Assembly: GCA_029582265.1 (NCBI GenBank)
Contig: CM055828.1
Coordinates: 33,639,263-33,703,262 of the forward strand
Length of the DNA: 64,000 bases
Direction: 5' to 3'
Source of the DNA: Zoroaster sp. YZ-2022
Taxonomy: Eukaryota; Echinodermata; Asteroidea; Forcipulatida; Zoroasteridae
Under the pieces are notes generated by a model. The model was not told the origin of the DNA and made no database searches. It worked only from the letters and a program-made list of their open reading frames with translations. Below, piece by piece: positions 1-10,852 of the stretch. The position numbers and the translations under genes are program-made. How positions within the stretch are numbered: the stretch's first letter is position 1; every line of letters begins with the position of its first letter.

Positions 1-1701
1 CGTGTCCTAGTCATTGTACATGGTGACTCAAGTCCGTGTCCTAGTCATTGTGCATGGTGACTCAAGTCCGTGTCCTAGTCATTGTACATGGTGACTCAAG
101 TCCGTGTCCTAGTCATTGTACATGGTGACTCAAGTCCGTGTCCTAGTCATTGTACATGGTGACTCAAGTCCGTGTCCGAGTCATTGTGCATGGTGACTCA
201 AGTCCGTGTCCGAGTCATTGTGCATGGTGACTCAAGTCCGTGTCCGAGTCATTGTACATGGTGACTCAAGTCCGTGTCCTAGTCATTGTACATGGTGACT
301 CAAGTCCGTGTCCGAGTCATTGTACATGGTGACTCAAGTCCGTGTCCGTGTCCGAGTCATTGTACATGGTGACTCAAGTCCATGTCCTAGTCATTGTACA
401 TGGTGACTCAAGTTCGTGTCCGAGTCATTGTACATGGTGACTCAAGTCCGTGTCCGAGTCATTGTACATGGTGACTCAAGTCCGTGTCCTAGTCATTGTA
501 CATGGTGACTCAAGTCCGTGTCCTAGTCATTGTACATGGTGACTCAAGTTCGTGTCCTAGTCATTGTACATGGTGACTCAAGTCCGTGTCCTAGTCATTG
601 TACATGGTGACTCAAGTCCGTGTCCTAGTCATTGTACATGGTGACTCAAGTCCGTGTCCTAGTCATTGTACATGGTGACTCAAGTCCGTGTCCTAGTCAT
701 TGTGCATGGTGACTCAAGTCCGTGTCCTAGTCATTGTACATGGTGACTCAAGTTCGTGTCCGAGTCATTGTACATGGTGACTCAAGTCCGTGTCCGTGTC
801 CGAGTCATTGTACATGGTGACTCAAGTCCGTGTCCTAGTCATTGTACATGGTGACTCAAGTCCGTGTCCGAGTCATTGTGCATGGTGACTCAAGTCCGTG
901 TCCGAGTCATTGTGCATGGTGACTCAAGTCCGTGTCCTAGTCATTGTACATGGTGACTCAAGTCCGTGTCCTAGTCATTGTACATGGTGACTCAAGTCCG
1001 TGTCCGAGTCATTGTGCATGGTGACTCAAGTCCGTGTCCGAGTCATTGTGCATGGTGACTCAAGTCCGTGTCCTAGTCATTGTACATGGTGACTCAAGTT
1101 CGTGTCCGAGTCATTGTACATGGTGACTCAAGTCCGTGTCCGAGTCATTGTACATGGTGACTCAAGTCCGTGTCCGAGTCATTGTACATGGTGACTCAAG
1201 TCCGTGTCCGTGTCCGAGTCATTGTACATGGTGACTCAAGTCCGTGTCTGAGTCATTGTACATGGTGACTCAAGTCCGTGTCCTAGTCATTGTACATGGT
1301 GACTCAAGTCCGTGTCCTAGTCATTGTACATGGTGACTCAAGTTCGTGTCCGAGTCATTGTACATGGTGACTCAAGTCCATGTCCTAGTCATTGTACATG
1401 GTGACTCAAGTCCGTGTCCGAGTCATTGTACATGGTGACTCAAGTCCGTGTCCGAGTCATTGTACATGGTGACTCAAGTCCGTGTCCGAGTCATTGTACA
1501 TGGTGACTCAAGTCCGTGTCCGTGTCCGAGTCATTGTACATGGTGACTCGAGTCCGAGTCCGAGTCATTGTACATGGTGACTCGAGTCCGAGTCCGAGTC
1601 ATTGTACATGGTGACTCGAGTCCGAGTCCGAGTCATTGTACATGGTGACTCGAGTCCGAGTCCGAGTCATTGTACATGGTGACTCAAGTCCGAGTCCGAG
1701 T
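1..1701. repeat. 34-bp minisatellite, about 50 copies
   Basis: Head-to-tail units of 34 bases (core TCATTGTACATGGTGACTC). Copies differ mainly at CCTAG/CCGAG and GTACATG/GTGCATG. A 40-base variant with an extra GTGTCC appears near 345, 790, 1205 and 1520. The last five units drift to CTCGAGTCCGAG. The array continues beyond the left edge. It lies in the intron after exon 27. Confidence 0.98.
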
Positions 1702-2179
1702 TATTAAAGAAGTGATCCAAATCTCTAAGTCATGAGAAATGTGTGGTATATGCATTCACAATTTTTACACAAGATTAAAAGATTAAAAAATGCCATATCT
1801 ACCAACCAATTCGCATATTTCGTGATGTTTTCTCAAAATGAGACAACTTCGGACAGAATCATTTTAGGATGATTGGTATCTTATTAACATCAAGTTAGCT
1901 TTCAGAGTGATCAGGTAATTTACCAATGGTGTAACTTCCCTTTAAAATGGTATGGGGAAAATTTAAAAGCAATAACTGTGCTTCATTTTTCTCTACATGT
2001 TGGTAATACTGCCAAGTTTCAATGTATAAATCCTATCAAACTGTAATTTACACTAAATATATTATCAACTGTGCTTAATACTGATAATCTGTCATGTACT
2101 ATTGTACCCAATGTGGATAAGTTGTTGCCAACATGGAAATAAATGTGTGACATTGTATTGTCACGAATATATACATATA
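1702..2179. other. Intronic sequence, nothing recognised
   Basis: AT-rich single-copy-looking intron between the minisatellite and the hAT-type MITE. No exon, TIR pair or tandem repeat seen. Confidence 0.6.
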
Positions 2180-2187
2180 TGTGTTCA

Positions 2188-2412
2188 CAGCGGCGTAGTC
2201 ACGGGGGGCCTGGGGAGGGGGGGGGCACATGCCCCCCCACAAATTTCCAGTGCCCCCAGGTGCCCCCCCCACGAAAAATCCTCATAGTGCCCCAAAAAAC
2301 AGAAAAGAAAAAGAAGGGGGAAAAAACCATACCCCCTGGACCCCCCCACTGAAAAGCAATGCCCCCCTGTGACCCCCCCGCCCCCACTGAAAAAGTCCTG
2401 GCTACGCCGCTG
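2188..2412. mobile_element. hAT-type MITE with 8-bp target duplication
   Basis: A 225-base element with terminal repeats CAGCGGCGTAGTCA and TGGCTACGCCGCTG, flanked by the perfect 8-base duplication TGTGTTCA (2180-2187 and 2413-2420). The interior is G- or C-rich. Eight-base duplications and CAG ends fit hAT elements. Related damaged copies lie at 5433 and 46584. Confidence 0.85.
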
Positions 2413-2681
2413 TGTGTTCATGAACATGATTTGAGCTGTAATTGCTTTGACAATATATGTATGTGTCCTCGGTTGATAAATACATGAGTTATTGTGTTAT
2501 CTCTCTTCTTCTGAGCAAAGAATACATTGTCAAAACAATTTTCAATGTAACCAAGGTCACAAACCTTTTTAATTAATATTAATATTTGGATGTTGGTTGC
2601 ATGCTGTTTTCATATTTTGGTACATTTATGCATTTCATTATTTTTTATATACTAATGCTTTTCGTATATTTATTGAAGTAA

Positions 2682-3590
2682 GGGGCCACTCAGAATTATC
2701 AATGTTTTTAAATTTCGATTTTTTTTCCAAATTTTTTTGACCCACCCACCCATCCCAATTTTCGATGTTAAAAATATTGACTGGCTATTCAATATATTCT
2801 ACATAGTGAAGGAAAAAAGTGATGCCCCAAATAAAGCAATGCTCTCCCAGTTCAGTCCTGACAGAATTTGAAAGAATTCCTGAAATTCCATTTTTCCCCC
2901 TTGCTTCATCAAGCAGGGCTTCCTCATTCAAGGAAAGTTAAGGAAGCTCCGCAAGAATCTATGGGCCAATACATTGCAAAGTTGCCAAAACAATCCAAAA
3001 ATGTCTCGTTCAATGACAGCGTGTGGAAGCCATGGCTCTTCCCCTCTTGCACATGTGCCCAGATGATTTGTTGTGTTTCATCAGCTGATAGATGTTAAAA
3101 ATGATTGGTTGCACCCTTGATAGGTACAGTTATGTCCATCATTTTGTCTTTTTCTTGATGAGGAGGTCTTGTGACAGATTAGGCTGTGTGCCTCTCACAT
3201 GCTGTTGCGGAAAAGAACATCAGATTTGGGCACAAGTCAGTAAACGGTCATGTTTTGACCGTTGGCGCGACTGTTTATCGGCGTGGCGCAGTGCTGCGCA
3301 TGACATATACTGGGATTATTCATCACTCGTCAAGGATTAGAAACCCGCTGACGTACCGCGTGGTACGTATCGGCCTGTGTTGTACCAACAAATCCCAACC
3401 AATTACCGACTTGAAGTCAAGTCTACTTCACTGGTTACACTAATAACCAACGTCGTCCCCATGCGTTTGATCTTCCCATCTATCTACCGTTGGAAATTGA
3501 AAATTAAATTTCGATTTTCAATTATTTTCTTTGACCCACCCACCCACCCACCCACAAAATTTTAAAACATTGATAATTCTGAGTGGCCCC
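2682..3590. mobile_element. Harbinger-like element with TAA duplication
   Basis: A 909-base element with TIRs starting GGGGCCACTCAGAATTATC (left) and the reverse complement at the right end, flanked by TAA on both sides (2679-2681, 3591-3593). TWA duplication and G-rich ends fit PIF/Harbinger. The interior has no intact transposase. Confidence 0.8.
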
Positions 3591-3593
3591 TAA

Positions 3594-3903
3594 GGCCAAA
3601 AACAAAAATTCTCCTGTTTCTGGTCATTGGTCGGCTTCAAAATCGGTGCGGTGACGCGCTTCTGTTTTTTTTGGGGGTAATCTTTTTTTTTCCAATTGGG
3701 AAATATGTGATGCCTCACAAATCGGGAAAGTGTTCATACCCCTTTGTGAAAAAGTCATTTAAAGGACAGCACTGCAGAACTCCAATCGATCCTGCAATTT
3801 TGGCTGCAATTGGACATTGTTCCATAGCACACACAAAAATGTCGATGCGCGGGTCTGAGGCGATGCGCGCAGAGACCAGAGACTTGTTTGGAGGGACCTA
3901 ATA
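3594..3903. repeat. Dispersed repeat, GGCCAAAAAC family
   Basis: Begins directly at the right end of the Harbinger-like element. Shares TGGTCGGCTTCAAAATC, a long T run, ATCGGGAAAG and a cysteine-poor AT interior with copies near 18190, 24240-25870 (two ends) and 31598. Probably a MITE family; the termini are not defined. Confidence 0.6.
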
Positions 3904-4246
3904 CAGCCTTTTTTATTTTTTAAACAATTTTTTTTTTTTTTTTTTAAATTGCAAATTTGAGATATTATTTGATTTTAAAACTTAAATTAATTTCATTTAA
4001 ATACGTATTCAAATTTTTGAGGAGAGTCTCCTAACTGAATATATTGCAATGTTATTTTTAATATTTTTGTTTATGTATTTCTGTTCATTGTACGTTCTGT
4101 CCATTTTGTTGTCTTTACCATTTCTGTTAATTTTGTTGTTTTTACATACGTACAATTTTCAGACATGATTCCAATGTTTCCTTTTAGTTTCCTACTACTT
4201 ATAGTTATGTTTCAATATGTAAATTATACACTTGTAGCTACATTAA

Positions 4247-4506
4247 CCCACCCCCTAGGTATTCTGGCTAGGAACCTTCCTGAATCCTCCAAAATCTATC
4301 GGTGCACTTTTGGAAACACGCCCTTATCTTCAAAATGCACCATGCATTTCCGTTGATCTTTTATATTCAACACTTATGGCCTGTACTTCTTGCCAGGTAG
4401 TAATTTTGCCCCATTTGAAGAGGTGAAAGTGCTAGTTTCCAACAGTGCTGTATTTTTCCCAAAAAGTGCCCCTTGGAGGATTTTGCAGGATTTGGGGTGG
4501 TTAGGG
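4247..4506. mobile_element. TTAA-flanked MITE, CCCTAACC family, unexpanded copy
   Basis: A 260-base element between TTAA 4243-4246 and TTAA 4507-4510. The right end is GGTTAGGG and the left end CCCACCCCCTAGG. The left part holds one copy of TATTCTGGCTAGGAACCTTC, the segment that forms the 42-bp minisatellite at 15834. A second intact copy is at 58023 (reverse). Confidence 0.8.
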
Positions 4507-4604
4507 TTAATATCTCGTAATTGTAAAACATGTTTTTATAAACACAGCGACAAAGTCTTCATGTACTAGAGAGGGGATCCGACCCCATGTCCCAGTTTAT
4601 TTAA

Positions 4605-4784
4605 AGGGTCAATATCACCATGATCAATAGAGCATGGAATCAGAGTAACTCAGTCACTGAAACATATTACCGTTGCTGCTGCATAAATGAGCCAGTAATT
4701 TTCAGTCACTCTCTTAATCTTCAACTAGGACACCGATTCCATGCCCTGTTGAAAGTCTGCTCTGATCGTGATGATAATGTCCCT
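4605..4784. mobile_element. TTAA-flanked MITE, AAGGGNCAATATC family
   Basis: A 180-base element with TTAA on both sides (4601-4604, 4785-4788), ends AGGGTCAATATC and GATAATGTCCC-T. Contains GCATGGAATC and GATTCCATGCCCTG as inner inverted repeats. Related copies: 7593 (partial), 58494 and 63735. Confidence 0.8.
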
Positions 4785-4824
4785 TTAATTTTTGTTTTGT
4801 CTTGTATTTAATCACTTCATATAA

Positions 4825-5077
4825 GGGACAAGGGCCAAAGTCACGGTACAGCCAAGCCTTTGAGAAGCCCGGCCAGGCCCAGGCTTTTCCCCTGCCTACT
4901 GGCCTATATAATGAGCTCTGCTTGCCTGGGCTAGGCCCTCCAGAAGCCCAGGTTGATTGGCAGGTACTGTATTGTTACAGGATTAGGACTCACGTAAGAC
5001 AATTAGGAGGCCAAGTAGCCCGGACCTGGCCAGGCTTCTCAAAGGCTTGGCTGTACCATGACTTTGGCCCTCCTCCC
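4825..5077. mobile_element. MITE with long TIRs, GGGCCAAAGTC family
   Basis: A 253-base element with imperfect TIRs of about 45 bases (GGGCCAAAGTC, then GGTACAGCCAAGCCTTTGAG) and TAA target duplication (4822-4824, 5078-5080), Harbinger-like. A second copy is at 50289, and a broken third at 29820-30057 is interrupted by another element. Confidence 0.8.
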
Positions 5078-5432
5078 TAACCTCTATGATGTTTCCTCCT
5101 CGTTTCATATGTGCACCCCACAATTTGAGGTGCAGTTGTGAGGGTCTCTTAATCCTTTAGATCCCACAACCAAAATGGTCACAACCAAAACACCCATAAC
5201 AGCCACTTCCAGTCGCAAGCGGCAACAGATTTTAGGACCCCCCCTTGTGTTCTATTGCTATGCATAAAATAAGATATTTTAGACTTCCCTGATATTGTAC
5301 TCTTACAAGATATTATATAAAAACATACAGGTTTATAAAATGTTTAGAGATATTTTCACTTGAATGAAATAGAAGCCAAATCATTAAAATCTACCATAAG
5401 CCTGGGCGTTTGACAGTGGTTATCAAGAAAAG

Positions 5433-5661
5433 ACTGGTAAAGGGGGGGCCTGGCGGGGCACGTGCTCCCCCCACAAATTTCCAGTGCCCCCCCAGGTGCC
5501 CCCCCACGAAAAATCCTCATAGTGCCCCAAAAAACAGAAAAGAAAAACAACAGGGAAAAACCCATACCCCCTGGGCCCCCCCACTGAAAAGCAATGCTTC
5601 CCTTGTGCCCCCCCACGCCCCCCCCCCCCCCCCACTGAAAAAGTCCTGGCTACACCGCTGT
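5433..5661. mobile_element. hAT-type MITE copy, left end damaged
   Basis: Same family as 2188-2412: shares CAAATTTCCAGTGCCCCC and the AAAAATCCTCATAGTGCCCC block. The right end GGCTACACCGCTG is present; the left terminal repeat is missing. Confidence 0.75.
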
Positions 5662-6025
5662 TAACCATGTTTATTCAACATTTCTTTAACAAAAATGGCC
5701 AAAAAGTGCTTCACGGTGCATCACCCGTGTTTTTTGCCATTTCAACTTTACATTCGTAATTTCCTTTTAAAAATACTTTGAGCAGTTGTCAGAAGCTTGG
5801 TTTAACAATTCCAAACTTCCAAAATTAATTTATGACAGGATTCACTTTATATTCATTTCAGGAACTATCAATATTACATCCAAATATTACATCCAAATAT
5901 GTATTTTTATCAAATGAGGAAGCACTTCCGAGATATAGTTTTGGCAGTATTAGTACCAACCATAAGTCAATATCTTCACTTTAAGTACAAGTACAGGTGA
6001 TATTTCCATGGTTTATTGTTTTCCT
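5662..6025. other. Intronic sequence, nothing recognised
   Basis: AT-rich intron with no exon-like frame, TIRs or tandem repeats seen. Confidence 0.6.
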
Positions 6026-6029
6026 TTAA

Positions 6030-6723
6030 AGGGGGACTGACATGGATTTAAATCAAACAGTTAAATATGTGATCGTTTTATTCTTTTATATCAGTAAAAG
6101 ATCAATAAAAATTTTGTTTTGTGTTTTTATTGTTTTTGAGAGTGTTATTTTACCATTGTAAAAATGGCCCCCACTTTTACGCCCTGCACGGAGGAGCTGT
6201 TCGTGACGTCATGTCGGGAAGAGAAATTAGGCTCAAAACTCGGCTCAAAATGATCGCTGCACAAAACTATGTGAGCCGATGGACCTGACCACTTTACTCT
6301 TGTCAGTCGAACTTTGCTCGTCCAAATACGGCAATTTTTGGGTCACTTGCGAACAGATGAAGGCTAACACCGTCTTTGGTGGTGTTGTTGCATCCTGCAG
6401 AAACACATCTTCCCGGCATTTTATTAGTTCCGGAAACAAAAATCACAGAAGAAATTAAATCGACGCTACGTGTGTGAAACGTTTGTATGTACATGTACAG
6501 TACATCATGTACACATCGGATCTTCCCGACCTTACGTCACATATCTTATGCAAATGAAGCTTCCACCATGGGGCGGGGTTGCCTCCACCAAACACTTCAA
6601 ACATTGTTTTAAAATACTTGTACTCAGAAATCAATGATTAAATAGACACAGGTGGGTCTCAAAAACAATATTTTATTACAAAACGCCTTAAGTACACACA
6701 AAATAAAGGATGTCAGTCCCCCT
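6030..6723 (-). mobile_element. TTAA-flanked element carrying a THAP-domain start
   Basis: A 694-base element with terminal repeats AGGGGGACTGACAT and their complement, flanked by TTAA (6026-6029, 6724-6727). On the minus strand, from about 6420, an ATG opens MPGRCVSAGCNNTTKDGVSL followed by HLFASDP, the N-terminal half of a THAP zinc finger (C-x4-C, then the conserved SLH-F). A TGA ends it after about 40 residues, before the second zinc pair. THAP domains are DNA-binding modules of P-element-type transposases and host proteins, so this looks like a non-autonomous element that kept or captured a THAP first exon. Confidence 0.7.
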
Positions 6724-6727
6724 TTAA

Positions 6728-7343
6728 AATGAGGATATTTATTATTATTTTTATTGGTATAGAAGAAACAGATGGATTAGGGTCAGCCCATTGAGACAAT
6801 AATTATTGTTTCAGTTTCATTGTGCAATTGTTTTATTATGAATAATTATTGACATTTGAATGGTTATGGAATGAATAAATTGTATTAAAATTGTACATTT
6901 TGTCTGTATGAGTCACCCAGATTTCATCAAGATACGAACTTCTAGCCAAGTACTTTTTCATTTTTTTGTGGGCCAACCAAGTTGATTTTACAGCTGACTA
7001 CCAAGCAGCCACTAGCTTTTCACATGGAGTTTGAGTTGAAATGCAAACCGCACTACTTTTGCTGATGAGAAACCAACATTTTTGTTTTTACTTTTATCAA
7101 AAATAAAATTAATAATCAAGCACGTAATCTGAAAAATCTGGGGGGAAAAAAATCTGAATGTTCATCGGAACATTGCTATTTTACTTAAGGATAAAAAAAT
7201 ACTTTAAGTTGACCTTGTCAGAAGTATGGTTTTACTGTATATATGTTCGAAAAATTTCAAAAATTGCACACTGAAAACACTGAAAAATACATCTAAGAAA
7301 AACACAAAAGGGTCATGAGGTTGATGGTGTTTGTAATACTTAC
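6728..7343. other. Intronic sequence, nothing recognised
   Basis: Intron beside exon 27. AT-rich, no convincing repeat or exon. Confidence 0.55.
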
Positions 7344-7573
7344 ACGTAGGGCGTTCACCATTGAAGACGCTGATTTGGAAGAGTGCGTTCTCGTTCATCA
7401 TCTTTGTTAACAGAGACAGACCGGCTCCTGTGTCTTTCTCCACTTTGAAGACAGATGCACGTACGAGGAAGTACAGATAATCCCCATGTATTGTGATCCC
7501 GCGCACAAAATCAAGATTTTCTACAATCGTCTCCTGGTCACTGCCGTCTAAATTTGCTCGTCTCAACATTTTC
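7344..7573 (-). CDS. LRP1: LRP1-like exon 27 of window: propeller 4, blades 4-6
   Basis: A 230-base exon, phase 2 to 1: MLRRANLDGSDQETIVENLD, GITIHGDYLYFLVRASVFKV, then ALFQISVFNGERPT closing the propeller. The next exon, expected to be a phase-1 EGF, is not found between here and position 1, so the downstream intron exceeds 7.3 kb. Acceptor TTCTCAG, donor GTAAGTAT. Confidence 0.93.
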
Positions 7574-7592
7574 CTGAGAAAAAAATGATTAA

Positions 7593-7664
7593 AGGGTCAG
7601 TATCGTCACGATGAACAGGGCATGGAATCGGAATGCTAATTTTAGATTAACTCGGTGACTGCCA
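7593..7664. mobile_element. Partial TTAA MITE, AAGGGNCAATATC family
   Basis: Begins TTAAAGGGTCAGTATCGTCA 20 bases from exon 27 and keeps the left half only. It is cut off at the TTA target site of the next element. The right half is not found after that element. Confidence 0.7.
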
Positions 7665-7667
7665 TTA

Positions 7668-8027
7668 CACTATGAATAACTTTACCCTGAAAATGCCCTG
7701 AAAATCTGTTTTACCATGACATAAATAGTTCAATACAATTTCATGATGACACAACACTGTGAAATTGCCATGAAATACTCTTGGAATTCCTTCGCCGTGA
7801 AAACGCCGTGAAAATGCTGTGAAAATGCCATGAACTTCTCGTGGCAGTTTTGAGGCAGCTCATTAATTCTCGAGAGCACCGTGAATTTGCCGTGAAATCA
7901 CCGTGGACATTATTGCCAATATCTGAGAGGAAGAGACACTGTGAAATTGCAGTGAAATTACGGTGAACTGTTATTTCAAGGCAAAACGGATTTTCAGGGT
8001 ATTTTCAAGGTGAAGTTGTTCATAGTG
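7668..8027. mobile_element. Harbinger-like MITE, CACTATGAATAAC family
   Basis: A 360-base element with TIRs of about 38 bases (CACTATGAATAACTTTACCC) and TTA duplication at 7665-7667 and 8028-8030. The interior consists of many short CCGTGAAAT/GCCATGAAA motifs. A second copy (44551-45394) has the same TTA duplication and is split by a SINE. Confidence 0.85.
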
Positions 8028-8184
8028 TTATTCCTCACATGAGGGCGCCCTTCCATTTATGACTTCATATGCATTCAGTTCAATTCAAATTCATTATTAC
8101 ATTATAAACTGACAAATTAATGACATGTACAATACAGAGTATAAGAATTAAAACCAAGAGGAAACAAGATGCAGACATAATACG

Positions 8185-8575
8185 CAGAAGCTTGTCAATA
8201 CATTTTATGTTACAGCTATCAAAGAATGGAATAATTTACCTACTAATGTAAAGAGTTCCACCAATTTGTCTACTTTTAAACGACTTGTTAAATGTCATCT
8301 CTCAACACAAGCTAAATTTAGGGAAGCATAATTTGTTCTTTCTTTGGGGAGTGGTGGTACCTTGATTTGTCTTTGTCTTTCTATAATTTGCAAATTGTAT
8401 TTGTATTTTTTTGATGTTTCGATGTAAGGACCCCAATGGAAATAAGCCTATATATGTTATTGGCTTTTTGGGTCATCCTTGGATAAATTTTGTATATTTT
8501 TCTCCTATCTTTGTAATGTGGTTTGTATTTTTGTCATCTTTTTATCCGAGCAAATTCAATTCAATTCAATTCAAT
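8185..8575 (+). mobile_element. 3' end of a non-LTR retrotransposon
   Basis: Translates in part to IKEWNNLPTNVKSSTNLSTF and FKRLVKCHL, the C-terminal tail typical of CR1/L2/RTE-like LINEs (WN-LP, then TFK-LK-HL). Ends in repeated CAATT. Heavily 5'-truncated. Confidence 0.6.
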
Positions 8576-8599
8576 ATGTACATGAATGAGACAAAAAGA

Positions 8600-8703
8600 A
8601 TTGATTTAATTTTTACTCTACACTGACATGTGTATAGCACTGTATACTCGGTGCTTTCTGAGTGTCTGTGGAAAAAACTTCACAGGCGACTCGAGCGGGA
8701 TTT
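8600..8703 (-). mobile_element. Truncated tRNA-derived SINE (same family as 23812)
   Basis: Shares GTATAGCACTGTATACTCGG and the CAGGCGACTCG block with the complete SINE at 23812-24048. Cut at the box B region, where a C-rich run starts. Confidence 0.7.
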
Positions 8704-8779
8704 CCCCCCCCCCCCCAAAAAAAGTTATTTAATGAGCAGAATAACGAATCAGAATGGAGGCATAATCACAATAAGCAAA

Positions 8780-9195
8780 AGCTTGTATAGGAGACAACAG
8801 GGATGAGACAAAGGGAGGACAATAACAGACAAAAGCTTGTAGGGGTGAGCCTTGACATACACCAGACAACAACAGGGACGAGACAAAGGGAGGACAACAG
8901 ACAAAAGCTTGTAGGGGCGAACCTTGACATACACCAGACAACAACGGGGACGAGACAAAGGGAGGACAATAACAGACAAAAGCTTGTAGGGGTGAGCCTT
9001 GACATAAAACAGACAACAACGGGGACGAGACAAAGGGAGGACAATAACAGACAAAAGCTTGTAGGGGTGAGCCTTGACATAAAACAGACAACAACGGGGA
9101 CGAGACAAAGGGAGGACAATAACAGACAAAAGCTTGTAGGGGTGAGCCTTGACATCAAACAGACAACAATGGGGACGAGACAAAGGGAGGACGAG
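8780..9195. repeat. 75-bp minisatellite, about 5.5 copies
   Basis: Units of 75 bases (one of 72) with core GACAAAGGGAGGACAATAAC. Because 75 is a multiple of three, all copies stay open in several frames on both strands, giving repeat-only peptides. It lies 110 bases from exon 26. Confidence 0.95.
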
Positions 9196-9305
9196 AAACA
9201 GGAGTGCTTCTAAACATAAATGGTACATTATCATTATTACAAGCAGGCATATTCTTGCCAATGCAAGACAAGTTGGCCTCTGCCTGAAGAGGAAGGTCCA
9301 CTTAC

Positions 9306-9464
9306 ATATTTTGGCCGTCAGACCAGTACAGCTTTCGGTCAATGTAGTCCAAAGCTATCTGAGTAAATATACCTTGGACATCCACAACCTTCTCTTGTTG
9401 GATACCCCCCATGGATGACCGAGTGATCTCACGGGGGTAAAAAGCACTGGACCAATACATGGTG
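9306..9464 (-). CDS. LRP1: LRP1-like exon 26: propeller 4, blades 3-4
   Basis: A 159-base phase 2-2 exon: TMYWSSAFYPREITRSSMGG, then QIALDYIDRKLYWSDGQN. WPNG is absent. Acceptor TTATGATAG, donor GTAAGTGG. The phase-2 exit in blade 4 is not used in the other three propellers. Confidence 0.93.
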
Positions 9465-9554
9465 CTATCATAAGAGAGAAGTGCACAGCAAAAGTTCAGA
9501 CAACTTGCATGTTGGGCCAAAAGGCTCATACCATCATCTTCACAAAGGTCTGGA

Positions 9555-9745
9555 GCCAATATCATACAGCTGTCTAAGCAGATAAAAATTGCTTACCAGA
9601 AAAATTTGCTTAGCGAATTCCATTGGCTACCAGCCAAACTTTCATACAAAATGTATGCATTGTGGCTGGTAATCTGTTTTATAAATGCTTAGCAAAAATA
9701 TTTGCTTAGCAAAATTCTCTGCTTAGCAGCTCTATGAAATTGGGC
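9555..9745. mobile_element. Palindromic MITE, GGCCCAATTTCATAGAG family
   Basis: Imperfect inverted ends CCAATATCATACAGCTG and CAGCTCTATGAAATTGG with GCTTAGCA repeats inside. I recall very similar elements from echinoderm genomes, which is part of the weak species call. It lies 90 bases upstream of exon 26. Confidence 0.65.
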
Positions 9746-9794
9746 CCCGATTGGGACAAGGGAATCTTATCACTGAAGGGCAATTCCATGTTCA

Positions 9795-10425
9795 CTCACA
9801 TTACATTTTTGAGGTTTTGGGCCCACTCTTAATGCCATAATATATATTTCACTCATCATTTTTTTTCACAGTAGCTGCATTATACCAGACCTTACTCAGC
9901 ACAAAATATAATTTCAGAAATGTATTGTTAACCAGTTCGCGTCGGGAATAAAAAAAGTTTTTCTGGGCCCCTGTGGCGGGTTTATTTTTCCCACACACAC
10001 GTTAATGGAAGCTTCCACAGCGGGTGGCCGGCACTTCCGAGCATGTCACCGTACACGCGTGGCTCAACCGAGCATGCATACAAATATTCCGGAGTTTCCT
10101 CTGGCGTGTTTAGACGTTCTCCGATCCGTGGTGCAAAAAAAAAATTGCGTGTATACACGGCCTCCGACACGAACTGGTTAAGTAATGCTGAAAACGCAAC
10201 ATTTTATGCACGTTCTAAAAATGTAACATGAGTAACCATCATTTTTCTCTTATATAGCATACATATAACAAATTTCTGTAATTATTCTGTTGTACTGAGT
10301 AAGGAGCTGAGTATAATGCAACTTCTGTGAAAAAAAAAACTGACTGAGTGAAGTTTATAAGGATTAAATTACGTCATTCAGAGTGAGCCCAATACCTCAA
10401 AAATGTAACGTGAGTAACCGTGGAT
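9795..10425. mobile_element. MITE interrupted by a TTAA element
   Basis: Inverted ends CATTTTTGAGGTTTTGGGCC on the left and GAGCCCAATACCTCAAAAAT on the right. The inner part at 9932-10177 is a separate TTAA element. A partial relative lies at 38700-38860. Confidence 0.65.
9932..10177. mobile_element. TTAA-flanked MITE, CCAGTTCGCG family
   Basis: A 246-base element with ends CCAGTTCGCGTCGG and CTCCGACACGAACTGG, TTAA at 9928-9931 and 10178-10181. Other copies: 25922 (right end lost), 43715 (628 bases) and 53294. CC-starting ends with TTAA duplication are piggyBac-like. Confidence 0.85.
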
Positions 10426-10852
10426 TTGCCCTGAACGTTCATACTTGTTGCTGTGTACATGTGTACAGGATTTGCATTGACAGCATGACCTTTGACACTG
10501 ATTTCTTGTGGTCAAGTCATTTTTTTAATTTTTTTATTTATGCATATTCGCACTGAACAAGACTAAAAGCCACTCAAGGTACAGGGCTACCTCAGAAAAT
10601 AAATAAAAATTAAATAGACTCAGAGCAGCTGAAGGTGGGAATTGAGATTCCTCTTGAAACAGGATTGTAGGATGAAGGGAAACATATGGTGTGAAAGTAG
10701 TGACAATATCCTAAGATATATCCAGAGAAACTATTCTACTTCTAAGGAACTTCAGAAGACAAATTAAATTTCCACAATTATTTATCCAATGACTGTGGTT
10801 ACCACACCCTCCCAAAGGCTATAACAAACGAGATGTCGGAATCGCAATTTAA

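Noticed and set aside
2102..2427. Pro/Gly-rich frames on both strands
   Set aside because: C/G-run interior of a hAT-type MITE.
4802..5080. 92-residue open frame
   Set aside because: Lies inside a MITE with long inverted repeats.
8729..9342. Long overlapping open frames on both strands
   Set aside because: A 75-bp minisatellite with a period divisible by three stays open in many frames; no start context, splice or family match.
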